Assembly (NCBI GenBank): GCA_012798135.1
Contig: JAAZNU010000002.1
Span: forward strand, 130,658 to 194,657
DNA from: Veillonellaceae bacterium
GTDB taxonomy: Bacteria; Bacillota_C; Negativicutes; UBA1444
Reading direction: 5' to 3'
DNA: 64,000 nucleotides
A program made the translations under genes and the position numbers. Position 1 is the first letter of the stretch, and each line of letters opens with the position of its first letter. The notes below the pieces were generated by a model. It was not told the DNA's origin. It saw only the letters and a list, made by a program, of their open reading frames with translations, and did no database searches. Shown piece by piece: positions 41,116 to 51,216 of the stretch.

Positions 41116-43563
41116 GTGAATCTGGATTTTTGGATTGGCAGGTGTCCCATGCAGAACTTGAAAACCATGCTTCCGATCGCAACCCCAGACGGGCCGGAAT
41201 CCTCCAAAACAAATATGGCTCAGGCCCTGGGCGAAATTGCGGCCAAAGCCGCTGGTGCTATTTTTTCGCTGGATGACCAGTACCGCTATACAGGATTTAA
41301 CCAAGCGCATGCGGCATTCATGCGCAATCTCTATGACGCCGAGATCGAGATCGGCCATAGCTTGGCGGAATACATGACCGCTCCGGAGGACTGGCGAGCG
41401 GCCAAACATAATCTGGACCGGGCATTGCGGGGAGAAACCTTTCTGGAGACGGCCTATTCCGGAAAAGATTCCTTGCATCGCGGTTATTTTGCGATCGTTC
41501 ACAATCCCGTACATGATGCAGCGGGAACCATCAAGGGAGTGTCCGTGTTCGCCCAGGACATCACGGAGCACCGGCAGCTGCAGGAAGCGGAATTGCGCAA
41601 GAGCGAGCAACGTTTCCGCACGATTGCCGACTTCACGTACGATTGGCAATATTGGATTCTGCCGGACGGAACGCTGGAATATGTTTCGCCGTCCTGTGAG
41701 CGGATTTCCGGCTATAATGCAGCCGAGTTCCGGCAGAATCCCCAATTGTTGCAGGATATCATCCATCCAGAAGATCGGGAGATGATGCGGCGCCATTTTG
41801 AGGCAGTCCACTGTGAGGTGGAAACGCTTTGGGAAGAATTGGATTTTAGGATTGTCGCCCGATCCGGGGAAACCCGCTGGGTTAATCATGCCTGCCGACC
41901 GGTCTACGATTCCGTCGGCGAGTATCTCGGCCGGCGAGCCAGTCTGCGCGACATCACGCATCGCAAGATCCGGGAGCGGGAATTGCGGACCATGCAGCTG
42001 GCGGTGGAAAACGTGGCCGCATCGGTAATCATCACTGATCGTGACGGCAATATCGAATACGTAAACGCCAAATTTACGGAAATCACCGGGTACACGTTAG
42101 TGGAAAGCATCGGCCGCAACCCACGTTTTCTCAAGGACCCCGACAAGCCTTCCACCGCGTATAGAGAACTTTGGGAGACCATAACGCAGGGGGATTCCTG
42201 GCAGGGAACCGTACGAAATGTGAAAAAGGATGGTTCCTATTACTGGGAATCGGCGATCATTTCGCCGGTTCGCGACGAAACCGGCCAAATCAGCCGATTT
42301 GTGGCGGTGAAAGAGGATATCACCGAGCGGCTGCAGTCCGAACAGGCATTGCGAGAACGGGAAGAACAGTTCCGGCGTCTGGTGCAGAAGACTCCGCTGC
42401 CGCTGGCCTTCGTGAATCAGGCCGGCGATGTCGGCTATATCAATGACCGCTTTACTGGAACTTTTGGTTACACGTCGGAAGATCTGCCGAATATTGAAGA
42501 ATGGTGGCGGCGGGCCTACCCGGATGAAAAATATCGCCAGTTCGTCCGAACAAAATGGGAGGAAGCGCTGATTCGGGCAAGCCAGGATGGAACAGATATT
42601 GAAGCCGGTGAATACAGGATTGTTTGTAAAAATGGCGGGCAGCGGATTGTGGAGATTTCGGGAATTCTCATGGGCGAGAATGTGCTGGCGGCCTTCACCG
42701 ACACCACGGAACGGCGCCGGCAGGAACGACTCCTGAAAGCCTTCTACGAGCGCAAAAAGAAAAATGATTTGTTGAATGAACTGATTCTGGAAAAACTGCC
42801 TTCCAAACAAACTTTACGAGCCAGTGCCCGAATGTTGGGAATGCGCGTCATTGAACCGTTCGTATGCTATCTGGTCATGATCGAATCATATCGGGGAGAA
42901 CCGTGGCAATTTTGGTCCGAACGGCGGGATGAAATACAGACATTGTTGGATAATCTGGTCGACGAATTGGCGGACGAAGATTGCGTCAGTTGGGAAAGCG
43001 CCGAAGGCATCGGCCTGCTGTCCTTCGACGGGCTGGAATTATTGCTGGACAAAGATGCGCAGCTGCGACGGGCGGAGAAAATTCAACAAGCCGTTGCCCG
43101 CTTTGCACCGGATTTTTCGGTTTCCGTCGGCATCGCCGAACGCGGCATGACCTTGACGGACTTCGGCGGCCGCTACCGCCAGGCGCTGTTGGCGGTGACG
43201 ACCGGGCGCAGAATCTGGCCGGGACAGCAGCGGTATCATTATCTGGACATGGGCGTGTTCCAACTACTTCCCTTCCTACAGAACCGGCAGCAAATCGACG
43301 CCTATATCGAGCGAACCCTAGGGAAACTGCTGAGTTATGACAACAAAAAACGGAAAGAATACCTGGAAACACTAGTGTTGGTGGTCGACAGTAATAATTT
43401 GAAGGAAACGGCCGATGAATTGGGCATTCACTACAAGACGCTGATGTTCCGCAAGCAGCGGTTGGAAGAAATTCTTGGAGTCTCCCTGGACGAATTTTCC
43501 GTCCGTATGGCCGTGGCGACAGCCGTGCACCTCATGAAGCTGCGCGACGAAAACGGCGACTGA
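41116..43563 (+). CDS. Four-PAS sensor-regulator with CdaR/PucR-type C-terminus
   Basis: In 815 residues there are about four PAS domains (approx. 45-150, 160-290, 295-415, 420-535). A region of about 150 residues with a degenerate-GGDEF look follows (PDFSVSVGIAERGMTLTDFGGRYRQALLA), then a PucR/CdaR-type helix-turn-helix (NNLKETADELGIHYKTLMFRKQRLEEILG). It is therefore a DNA-binding regulator that senses several cues through PAS. GTG at 41116 has GGAAG upstream; ATG at 41149 with GGCAGGTG is a good alternative. It stands alone, with a strong terminator after it. Sugar-diacid-type regulators with this C-terminus are activators of uptake genes; a target is unknown. Confidence 0.75.
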   Translation: MNLDFWIGRCPMQNLKTMLPIATPDGPESSKTNMAQALGEIAAKAAGAIFSLDDQYRYTGFNQAHAAFMRNLYDAEIEIGHSLAEYMTAPEDWRAAKHNLDRALRGETFLETAYSGKDSLHRGYFAIVHNPVHDAAGTIKGVSVFAQDITEHRQLQEAELRKSEQRFRTIADFTYDWQYWILPDGTLEYVSPSCERISGYNAAEFRQNPQLLQDIIHPEDREMMRRHFEAVHCEVETLWEELDFRIVARSGETRWVNHACRPVYDSVGEYLGRRASLRDITHRKIRERELRTMQLAVENVAASVIITDRDGNIEYVNAKFTEITGYTLVESIGRNPRFLKDPDKPSTAYRELWETITQGDSWQGTVRNVKKDGSYYWESAIISPVRDETGQISRFVAVKEDITERLQSEQALREREEQFRRLVQKTPLPLAFVNQAGDVGYINDRFTGTFGYTSEDLPNIEEWWRRAYPDEKYRQFVRTKWEEALIRASQDGTDIEAGEYRIVCKNGGQRIVEISGILMGENVLAAFTDTTERRRQERLLKAFYERKKKNDLLNELILEKLPSKQTLRASARMLGMRVIEPFVCYLVMIESYRGEPWQFWSERRDEIQTLLDNLVDELADEDCVSWESAEGIGLLSFDGLELLLDKDAQLRRAEKIQQAVARFAPDFSVSVGIAERGMTLTDFGGRYRQALLAVTTGRRIWPGQQRYHYLDMGVFQLLPFLQNRQQIDAYIERTLGKLLSYDNKKRKEYLETLVLVVDSNNLKETADELGIHYKTLMFRKQRLEEILGVSLDEFSVRMAVATAVHLMKLRDENGD

Positions 43564-43580
43564 TCACTGAGATGAAGGTA

Positions 43581-43625
43581 AAACCCTTCTTTTTATCTCT
43601 GAGAGATAAAAAGAAGGGTTTTTTT
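43581..43625 (+). terminator. Strong intrinsic terminator
   Basis: AAACCCTTCTTTTTATCTC (43581-43599) pairs perfectly with GAGATAAAAAGAAGGGTTT (43603-43621) and is followed by T residues. Confidence 0.9.
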
Positions 43626-43788
43626 GTGTGGTTTTTTGGGTAACGTTTCGAATGGCCAGAAACCGCCAGACACTCTACAATTAAACTAAAGGTTAATCAA
43701 GAAACTTGGCAGCGATACAAGTGTAATTATCCTCAAGGCTGAAAAGGTTCAGCCGGAGAGTGATTTCATTTCGCGAGGGGCGGTGGGG

Positions 43789-43998
43789 ATGAAACAGGAG
43801 TCATATGAAATCTGGCGGCATCAAGAAAGTCAAACCTGGCGAGTATTTACCAATATGACGCAGGAGCTGAGCCAGACCTTGGCGAGTACCGGATGGAATC
43901 CGGTTGTTCAGTACAAGGAAACTGTGGACGCCGAACAGGAGGGAATGTGCCCGGAAGAACTGATGCGACGCGTTAGTCGAGCCAATCCCAAGAAATAA
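43789..43998 (+). CDS. Small protein upstream of chemoreceptor, unknown
   Basis: This 69-residue, highly charged protein has several Trp and Gln residues ([13 protein letters not shown]) and no membrane span. ATG at 43789 has GAGGGG 8 nt upstream; the GTG at 43783 would be too close. It ends 62 bp before the chemoreceptor start, so both may share a transcript. I do not recognise a family. The reasonable ribosome site and lack of overlap with another gene support it as real. Confidence 0.5.
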   Translation: MKQESYEIWRHQESQTWRVFTNMTQELSQTLASTGWNPVVQYKETVDAEQEGMCPEELMRRVSRANPKK

Positions 43999-44060
43999 AC
44001 GCAACGAACGAAGTGCCCGAAATAAACGAAAATGATGAGAAACAAAAAGGAGTGAACGAA

Positions 44061-45794
44061 ATGAGAGTCGGGATGAAAATCGGTCTGGGCTTTTTAGTGG
44101 TCATATTGGTATTAGCGGTGATGGGTGGAGTATCGTTTTATTCTGCCGGCAATATCGCGGATCAGGTTGGCGGCATAGACCGAGCCAGCGAGCGCATGGA
44201 AAGGGCGAGCGCCGTGGACAAGGCGTTTACGGAAGGAGTAGTGGCACTTAGAGGTTATATGGTGTATGGGCGGGAGGATTTTGTCAAACAATTTGACGAC
44301 AAGATGGACGAGGCAATCAAGGAAGCCACGGCGTTGTTGCAAGTGGTCCGCCCCGAAAAAAAGGCTGAAACTGAAAAACTGGTCGCCAATATTAAACAAT
44401 ATAAAACCGATATCCAGGGCAAATTAATTCCGGTAGCCAAACAGGCCATACAGGAAAAAAACAGTGCCAACGTGGATGCAGCGAAACTCCGGGGCCTCGA
44501 AGAGCGGTCAATACAGGTTGGGATGACTCTAGTGTCGGTTACGGAGGCCATTAATAAAGCCACTGCCACACAAGTGGCGGAAAACCGAAAAATTATCAAC
44601 GAACGGATTGACCAATCGACTGCCACTGTCGGCACGGTCAAGACCACGACGATTATCCTCAGTATCATCGCCTTGTTGCTGGTTGTCGGCATCAGCTTCT
44701 TCCTGACCCGGATGATCACCAAGCCGCTGGCAATCGTCAGCGCCCGCCTGGATGACATGGCCAATGGCCACTTCGACCGGGATATCGATCCTCACTACCT
44801 GATCCGCAAGGATGAATTCGGTGATATGGGCCGCGGGTTTGACCGGATGCTGAAGAGCATGCGTCAACTGATCGGCCAGGTGTCGCAAAGCGCGGAACAG
44901 TTGGCGGCTTCTTCGGAAGAACTGACCGCCAGCGCCGAACAGTCGGCCCAGGCTTCCAACCAGGTGGCGGCATCCGTGACCGATATGGCGCATGGCGCCG
45001 AAAAACAAGTCGAAGCAGTCAATGATACCTCGGCGATTGTGCAGGAAATTTCGGCGACCATGGAACAATTGGCGGCCACCGCCCAGGAAATGTCCGGCAA
45101 GGCCGGCGCCACCGCTCAGGCGACGGTGGCGGGACAAAGCTCAGTCGACCGGGCGATCAGCCAGATGAAGAACATCGGCGAAGAAGCGCAAAGGGCGCAA
45201 GGCGCCGCCGGCGATCTGGAAGCCGGTTCGCGGCAGATTGAAGTCATCGTCGGTCTCATTTCCAGCATCGCCGGCCAGACCAATCTGCTCGCACTGAACG
45301 CGGCGATCGAAGCCGCACGCGCCGGCGAGCAGGGGCGAGGATTCGCCGTGGTGGCGGAAGAAGTCCGCAAGCTGGCGGAACAATCGGAGCAGGCGGCCCG
45401 TCAGATCAAGGAACTGATTGGCGCCAATGACAACAATATCCGGAACGTGGTCGGCGTCATTGGCAATACCATCCAGGAAGTCGACCAGGGCGTCAACCTG
45501 GTCGGACAGGCCGGCGCCGGTTTCGGTGAGATCCGTACGCTGGTGGAGTCCGTCACCCGGCAGGTCGGGGAAATTTCGAAGGCGTTGGGTGAGATTGCCG
45601 TCGGCAGTCAGCGGATCGTGGAATCCATGAAGTCGGTGGAGTCGGTCAGCCGCAACGCCGCCGCGGAAGCACAGAATGTATCGGCCGCTACCGAAGAGCA
45701 ATCGGCGTCGACCGAAGAAATCGCTTCCGCCAGCCAGGCGCTGGCCAAACTGGCTGGCGAACTGCAGACGGCGATGGGAAAATTCCGGATATAA
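44061..45794 (+). CDS. Methyl-accepting chemotaxis protein, 4-helix-bundle sensor
   Basis: This 578-residue protein has a membrane span at about 8-28, a periplasmic helical sensor of about 165 residues, a second span near 197-217, HAMP, and a full signalling domain. The hairpin tip [21 protein letters not shown] is intact. ATG at 44061 has AAAGGAG upstream. A homologous but distinct receptor is encoded at 49.0 kb. It sends ligand signals to CheA/CheW, which are not in the window. The ligand is unknown. Confidence 0.93.
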   Translation: MRVGMKIGLGFLVVILVLAVMGGVSFYSAGNIADQVGGIDRASERMERASAVDKAFTEGVVALRGYMVYGREDFVKQFDDKMDEAIKEATALLQVVRPEKKAETEKLVANIKQYKTDIQGKLIPVAKQAIQEKNSANVDAAKLRGLEERSIQVGMTLVSVTEAINKATATQVAENRKIINERIDQSTATVGTVKTTTIILSIIALLLVVGISFFLTRMITKPLAIVSARLDDMANGHFDRDIDPHYLIRKDEFGDMGRGFDRMLKSMRQLIGQVSQSAEQLAASSEELTASAEQSAQASNQVAASVTDMAHGAEKQVEAVNDTSAIVQEISATMEQLAATAQEMSGKAGATAQATVAGQSSVDRAISQMKNIGEEAQRAQGAAGDLEAGSRQIEVIVGLISSIAGQTNLLALNAAIEAARAGEQGRGFAVVAEEVRKLAEQSEQAARQIKELIGANDNNIRNVVGVIGNTIQEVDQGVNLVGQAGAGFGEIRTLVESVTRQVGEISKALGEIAVGSQRIVESMKSVESVSRNAAAEAQNVSAATEEQSASTEEIASASQALAKLAGELQTAMGKFRI

Positions 45795-45810
45795 GAAAAA
45801 AAGTAATGAC

Positions 45811-45839
45811 ACGGGCCGTCACGAAAGCTGGCGGCCCGT
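45811..45839 (+). terminator. Hairpin after chemoreceptor gene
   Basis: ACGGGCCG pairs with CGGCCCGT over a 13-nt loop, but there is no T-tract. It could be a weak terminator or mRNA stabiliser. Confidence 0.45.
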
Positions 45840-45908
45840 TCGATGAACCGGACCGGGAGACTGTTCGACAACGAAGAACGATACTGCTGAATCACGGAGG
45901 ATGATGCG

Positions 45909-47852
45909 ATGTTGGGAGCAAATTTCGAACTGCAGCAGAGGGTTAACCGGGAAAATGAACTGCTGCGCCGATTGCAGAAATTGTCGGGAAAATTGTTGCG
46001 CCAGACGGATAAAGAGCTCCTGCTTCAGGAAATTCTGCATCATGCGACTCAGTTCATGGGTGCCGCCAATGGCGGGATTTCGCTGTTGGATGAGAAAGAA
46101 CCGAAATGGACGGTTTTACGGTATGGTGTGGGAATTCAGGCTGCCCGCATCGGTTTTCGGCTACCGGTGACGGAAGGATTGGCCGGCGAAGTCTGGCGAA
46201 CAGGCCGGGTTCAAATTGTCGAGGATTACCGGGTCTGGCCGCACCGTGTCGCCGATCCGCAACTGGACCGCATGACTACGCTCATCATGGCGCCATTGCA
46301 GGTGTCAGGAAAAATTGTCGGTATGATCCAGATTTCCTGGAACGACAGCCTGTTTCCGGTCAAAGGGGAAACATTGGCGGCGTTCGACCAGTTCGTCGCC
46401 TTTGCCTCCATCGCTCTGGAAAACGCGACTTTGTTCCAGCAGGTGCAAGCTGAACTGTACGAACGGCGCCAGGCCGAAGAAGCTTTAAAAAATGAGCAGG
46501 CATTCACCCGGGCGGTCATGGATAGTGTTCCGGGGATGTTGTACCTGTATGATGGCGACGGGCGGCTGATCCGCTGGAACAAGCGGCATGAAACCATGAC
46601 CGGCTATTCCGCCGATGAAATCCGGGGAATGCATCTAATGGAATGGTTCGCGGTGGATAAAAAAGTTCAGGGAATGGTCGTCAAGGAAGCCGCCAAAGCA
46701 ATGCAAGGCAACGCAACAGAATTTAGAGTGGATCTGCGGCGCAAGGATGGAACGCCGCTAACAATGTTTTTCACGGCTGTCGGCCTGACCATCGATGACA
46801 AGCCCTATCTGACGGGAATTGGCATTGACATTACCCGGCTGACCGAGGCGGAGAATGCATTGCGGGAAGTCAACGAGACATTGGAACGCCGGGTGGAGGA
46901 ACGAACCCAGGACCTAAACGCGCTAAATCAGGAACTGACAGCCATGAACGAAGAAATGACGGCGATGAATGAAGAATTGACGGCGATGAATGAGTCCCTG
47001 CTCCATGCGAATGATCAGCTGCAGCAGGAAGTGTCGGAACGGCAGCGGGCGGAAAACGAGTTGACGGCAGCCCTCGATCATCAAAAAAGCATGCAGGACT
47101 ACCTGATCCAGTCGGAAAAGATGGCGGCCCTGGGTGGGCTGGTTGCAGGGGTTGCCCACGAGATCAATACCCCGGTTGGCGTTGGCGTCACTGCCGCCTC
47201 GCATCTCAAACAAATCACGGAGCAGTTTCGGGAATTGTGCACGACCGGCGCGCCGCGCCGTAAAGATATGGCGGATTATCTGGAGGATATGACGGAGGCC
47301 GCCGACATCCTGCTGAAAAATCTGGAACGGGCCAGCCAGTTAATCAAAAGCTTCAAGCAAGTTTCGGTGGATCAGGCCAGTGAAACCCGGCGCACCTTCA
47401 CGGCTCGGCAATATCTCGGCGAAGTTTTGCTGAGCATGAATCCGCGCCTGAAAAAGACACGGCACGAAATTCAGGTCGACTGTGACGACCATATCGAAAT
47501 TGATGGCTATCCCGGCGCGTTTGCGCAAATTATCACCAATTTGGTGATGAATTCATTGGTTCATGCCTTTGAACCGGACAGCGCGGGCAAGATCGACATT
47601 TCTCTCCATAAGCAGGCCGACGAGATTCACCTGACTTATTCGGATAACGGCCGGGGAATTCCGGCGGAACATTTGCCGAAAATCTTCGATCCGTTTTTTA
47701 CGACCAAGCGGGGCTGCGGTGGTACCGGCTTGGGTCTATCGGTGGTCTACAATATTGTGGTACAAAATTTTGGCGGGACGATCGTCTGCACTAGTGAAGC
47801 TGGGCAGGGGACGACTTTTTCCATTCAATTTCCCGCCCAGGGGATGAGGTGA
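45909..47852 (+). CDS. Soluble GAF-PAS histidine kinase
   Basis: In 647 residues: GAF domain (about 35-185), PAS (about 200-315), a coiled coil with repeated ELTAMNE units (about 335-385), HisKA-like helices with [10 protein letters not shown] (His near 420), and HATPase with [33 protein letters not shown] and GTGLGLSVV. No membrane span is visible. It autophosphorylates on His and most likely passes the phosphate to the HD-GYP response regulator encoded 4 nt downstream. GAF and PAS make it a cytosolic sensor of unknown ligand. Confidence 0.9.
   Translation: MLGANFELQQRVNRENELLRRLQKLSGKLLRQTDKELLLQEILHHATQFMGAANGGISLLDEKEPKWTVLRYGVGIQAARIGFRLPVTEGLAGEVWRTGRVQIVEDYRVWPHRVADPQLDRMTTLIMAPLQVSGKIVGMIQISWNDSLFPVKGETLAAFDQFVAFASIALENATLFQQVQAELYERRQAEEALKNEQAFTRAVMDSVPGMLYLYDGDGRLIRWNKRHETMTGYSADEIRGMHLMEWFAVDKKVQGMVVKEAAKAMQGNATEFRVDLRRKDGTPLTMFFTAVGLTIDDKPYLTGIGIDITRLTEAENALREVNETLERRVEERTQDLNALNQELTAMNEEMTAMNEELTAMNESLLHANDQLQQEVSERQRAENELTAALDHQKSMQDYLIQSEKMAALGGLVAGVAHEINTPVGVGVTAASHLKQITEQFRELCTTGAPRRKDMADYLEDMTEAADILLKNLERASQLIKSFKQVSVDQASETRRTFTARQYLGEVLLSMNPRLKKTRHEIQVDCDDHIEIDGYPGAFAQIITNLVMNSLVHAFEPDSAGKIDISLHKQADEIHLTYSDNGRGIPAEHLPKIFDPFFTTKRGCGGTGLGLSVVYNIVVQNFGGTIVCTSEAGQGTTFSIQFPAQGMR
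46932..46994 (+). repeat. Three 21-bp tandem repeats inside kinase coiled coil
   Basis: Three in-frame 21-bp units, each ending in a form of ACGGCGATGAATGAA, encode three heptads of a coiled-coil linker. Number changes would keep the frame and alter linker length. Confidence 0.85.
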
Positions 47853-47856
47853 AAAT

Positions 47857-48957
47857 ATGGATCGACTGCTGTTTGCGGAGGATGATGACGGCAACGAGAT
47901 TCTGGATGAGATTATACGACCGGCGGGGAAATGGAAGATCCTGATTGTCGATGATGAACAGGATGTTCACGACGTGACTGTACTGGCCTTGAAACGGCTG
48001 GAATTCGAGTCGCGGGGGCTGGAGTTCCTCAGCGCTTATTCGGCGGCGGAAGGAAGGGAACTGCTCCGGCGGAATCCGGACGTGGCGATCGCGTTGCTCG
48101 ATGTGGTGATGGAAAATGACAATGCCGGGTTGCAACTGGTTCGTCAGATCCGGGAAGAGCTGAAAAACGACCGAATCCGGATTGTCCTGCGGACGGGACA
48201 TCCCGGCCAGGCGCCGGAAGAACGGGTCACGCTGGATTATGACATCAACGATTATCGGGAAAAAACCGAACTGACGGCCCGGAGCCTGCGGACGGTCGTG
48301 ATCAGCGCGCTGCGTTCGTTTCGGGCGTTATCGACGATCCACAATCTGAACCAGGAAATTGACGCCACCCAGCGGGAGCTGCTGTACGCGCTGGGAGAAA
48401 TCGCCGAAAATCGTTCCGTGGAAACCGGACACCATGTCCGGCGAGTGGGGGAGATTTCGGCCCTGTTGGGCGAAAAGTGCGGCTTGTCCCAGCCAGAAGT
48501 GGATTCGCTCCGCTTGGCGGCCGCCATGCATGATCTCGGTAAACTGGCGGTCGACGATGCGATCCTGAACAAACCGGGGCCGTTGACGGACGATGAATTT
48601 GCAATCATGAAGACTCATAGTCAGCTCGGTTATGAGCTGTTGTGCCGGTCCAGACGACCGCTTTTACAAATGGCAGCCACCATCGCCAGGGAACATCACG
48701 AGAATTATGATGGCAGCGGCTATCCCCGGAGGCTCCATGGCGAAGACATCAGTCAATACAGTCGAATCGTGGCGCTGGTCGACGTGTTCGATGCACTGGG
48801 AACCAAACGTATTTATAAGGACCCGTGGCCAGCGACGAAGATCTTCGAGCATATCCGCGACGAAGCCGGTCGCAAGTTCGACCCGGCTATCGTGAAACTC
48901 TTCATCGACCATATCGATGAAATCCGGCAGGTTGCCGAACAATACCGGGATCCGTGA
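47857..48957 (+). CDS. Response regulator with HD-GYP output
   Basis: In 366 residues, a receiver (about 25-155) has [11 protein letters not shown], phospho-acceptor Asp in [11 protein letters not shown] and Lys in DYREKTELT. The HD-GYP domain (about 175-360) has [23 protein letters not shown] and [10 protein letters not shown]. It probably degrades c-di-GMP when phosphorylated. It follows the GAF-PAS kinase by 4 nt with a GAGGTG site, so the two form a two-component pair. Confidence 0.9.
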   Translation: MDRLLFAEDDDGNEILDEIIRPAGKWKILIVDDEQDVHDVTVLALKRLEFESRGLEFLSAYSAAEGRELLRRNPDVAIALLDVVMENDNAGLQLVRQIREELKNDRIRIVLRTGHPGQAPEERVTLDYDINDYREKTELTARSLRTVVISALRSFRALSTIHNLNQEIDATQRELLYALGEIAENRSVETGHHVRRVGEISALLGEKCGLSQPEVDSLRLAAAMHDLGKLAVDDAILNKPGPLTDDEFAIMKTHSQLGYELLCRSRRPLLQMAATIAREHHENYDGSGYPRRLHGEDISQYSRIVALVDVFDALGTKRIYKDPWPATKIFEHIRDEAGRKFDPAIVKLFIDHIDEIRQVAEQYRDP

Positions 48958-49042
48958 CCAGCGGCGCAACTGCTCAGCGGAATGCGCCGTAAAAAATAGA
49001 TTCCTGCCCGTGAATAGCAATAACGACAAGGAGGATGATTTC

Positions 49043-51025
49043 ATGTTCCAATCAATCCGAACCAAACTGATCGTATTCGTTGCCGTCATGCTCGTGGTTG
49101 TGGCTGCGGCAACCATGGGCGCCGTACTATATTTTTTCACGGATTACGCCGATTCATCCGCTAAGGAACAAGCCCGTTCCGGAGTTGAAGGGTTGAACAA
49201 CCTGTTGGAAGAGGCTAAACAGGACATGAAAGCCAAAGCGCTGATGCTTGCCGCCAATCCGGACGTGATCCGGGCGGTCGAGGCGAAAGATACGGCGCAG
49301 GTGTTGGCCGTGATGAATCGAATCCTCAAGGATGCACCAATCGATTCCGTCATGATTGTGGATGCCACTGGCCGGGTTATTGCCCGCGTGCATGAACCCA
49401 CCAAGCACGGCGATAGTGTCATCAATCAAAAGGGGGTCAGCGAAGCCCTGAAGGGGAACGCCACCGCAGCGATCGAGCCGGGAACGACTGTCAAACTGTC
49501 GGCCAAGGCCGGCGCGCCGGTGCGCAATGACCAGGGACGTATTGTCGGCGTCATCTCGCCCGGCGTCACCCTCAGCCGCAACGAAACGGTGGATGATGCA
49601 AAGAAAAAGTTCAAGATCGACGCTACCCTGTTTCTGGGTGATGTTCGCGAGTCCACCACCATCGTGTTGAATGGTCAGCGTCAGGTGGGAACCAAGCTGG
49701 ATCCGAGAATCGCGGATTTAGTTTTGAACCAGGGAAAACGGTTTGACGGCGAGGCCACGATCCTCGGCATGTCCTATCTGACTTCGTATGAACCGATTGT
49801 CGGACCGGAAGGAAAACCCATCGGCGCTTTGTTTGCCGGGAAATCCCTGGCCGATGCCCATGCCGCCCGCAACAAGATGGGCGTGGCGGTGGGCGTGGCT
49901 ACGCTGTTGGCGCTGGTCCTGGCATTTGTAGCCACGATGTTCATGGCGCGACGCATCACCGGGCCCCTGCTCAAACTGGGCGCGGCGGTCGGCGGGGTGG
50001 CGGGCGGTGATCTGACCCGTACAGTGAAAGTTGAGAGCCGCGACGAAGTTGGCGTATTGTCTCACGATTTCAACACGATGGTTGGTGAACTGCGCAAACT
50101 GGTCAAGCATGTCCATGAGCTGTCGCAGACACTGGCGGCCTCATCCGAGGAATTGACGGCGAGCGCCGAGCAGTCCGCTGATGTGAGCCACCAGGTCGCC
50201 CAGTCGATCACGGAAGTGGCGGAAGGGGCATCCCGGCAGCTGGGCGCGGTCAATGACACTTCGGCGGTTGTGCAGGAAGTTTCGGCGAGCGCCGAGGAAG
50301 TGGCGGCCACTGCCGATACGATCAATGGGTTGAGCCATAAATCGACGCAGGCTACTCTGAACGGCAGCGCTGCGATTGAACGGGCCGTTCAGCAGATGGA
50401 CCAGATCGGCGCCGGCAGCAACGCTGTCAACGACGCCGTGGAAAAACTGGCGGCATCTTCTAAGCATATCGGGGAAATCGTGAACGTAATCTCGGGCATT
50501 GCCGGCCAGACCAACCTGTTGGCGCTGAACGCGGCAATTGAAGCGGCGAGGGCCGGTGAACAGGGCCGCGGTTTCGCGGTGGTCGCCGAAGAAGTCCGCA
50601 AACTGGCCGAGCAGTCGGAGTCGGCGGCGAAGGAAATCACCGAACTGATCAATCAGAATAAGACAGATATCCAAAAAGCGGTCCAGGCAATGGAAACGGC
50701 CAAAGGGGCGGTCCGGACCGGCATTGAAGTCGTGAATGCCGCCGGCGTCACCTTCCGGGACATTTCCCAACTGACGGACGAAGTATCGACACAGATCACC
50801 GGCGTTTCGGCAGCGATCAGCGAGATCGCCAAAGGCAGCGAAAACATCGTGACGTCGGTCCGCGATATCGAGAACGTGAGCAAACAATCGGCCGGACAGT
50901 CGCAGAACGTGTCGGCGGCGGCTGAAGAACTGACGGCTTCCATGACTGAAATCTCCACATCCAGCCAGAACCTGGCCAAGATGGCCCAGGAACTACAGGC
51001 AGCCGTGGACAAATTCAGCATGTAG
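49043..51025 (+). CDS. Methyl-accepting chemotaxis protein with Cache sensor
   Basis: This 660-residue protein has a first span at about 8-30, a periplasmic Cache-type sensor (about 40-270; includes [19 protein letters not shown]), a second span, HAMP, and a signalling domain with [24 protein letters not shown] at 49043 has AAGGAGGATG upstream; the earlier in-frame starts lie inside the response-regulator gene. Double-Cache receptors of this type often bind small organic acids or amino acids. It sits directly after the kinase-regulator pair. Confidence 0.93.
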   Translation: MFQSIRTKLIVFVAVMLVVVAAATMGAVLYFFTDYADSSAKEQARSGVEGLNNLLEEAKQDMKAKALMLAANPDVIRAVEAKDTAQVLAVMNRILKDAPIDSVMIVDATGRVIARVHEPTKHGDSVINQKGVSEALKGNATAAIEPGTTVKLSAKAGAPVRNDQGRIVGVISPGVTLSRNETVDDAKKKFKIDATLFLGDVRESTTIVLNGQRQVGTKLDPRIADLVLNQGKRFDGEATILGMSYLTSYEPIVGPEGKPIGALFAGKSLADAHAARNKMGVAVGVATLLALVLAFVATMFMARRITGPLLKLGAAVGGVAGGDLTRTVKVESRDEVGVLSHDFNTMVGELRKLVKHVHELSQTLAASSEELTASAEQSADVSHQVAQSITEVAEGASRQLGAVNDTSAVVQEVSASAEEVAATADTINGLSHKSTQATLNGSAAIERAVQQMDQIGAGSNAVNDAVEKLAASSKHIGEIVNVISGIAGQTNLLALNAAIEAARAGEQGRGFAVVAEEVRKLAEQSESAAKEITELINQNKTDIQKAVQAMETAKGAVRTGIEVVNAAGVTFRDISQLTDEVSTQITGVSAAISEIAKGSENIVTSVRDIENVSKQSAGQSQNVSAAAEELTASMTEISTSSQNLAKMAQELQAAVDKFSM

Positions 51026-51034
51026 CGGCGAACC

Positions 51035-51077
51035 TGGGCCGGAGCACCGTTATTGTCACTGTTCCGGCCCACTTTTT
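51035..51077 (+). terminator. Intrinsic terminator after Cache chemoreceptor
   Basis: GGGCCGGA (51036-51043) pairs with TCCGGCCC (51063-51070), followed by ACTTTTT. Confidence 0.8.
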
Positions 51078-51216
51078 CTCTCGATGTCATTACTATGGGG
51101 CGAGGTTGTCGTAACCATCATTTGGGAGTACAATGTCCATAACAGGGTATAAATGCGAAAACTTCTTATTGTCACTGACGATTGCCTTCGCAGCATGATC
51201 ATAGGCGGGTGTATCG

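Noticed and set aside
44061..51025. Long DNA repeat between the two chemoreceptor genes
   Set aside because: Similarity is limited to the conserved signalling domain and is explained by common ancestry of the proteins.
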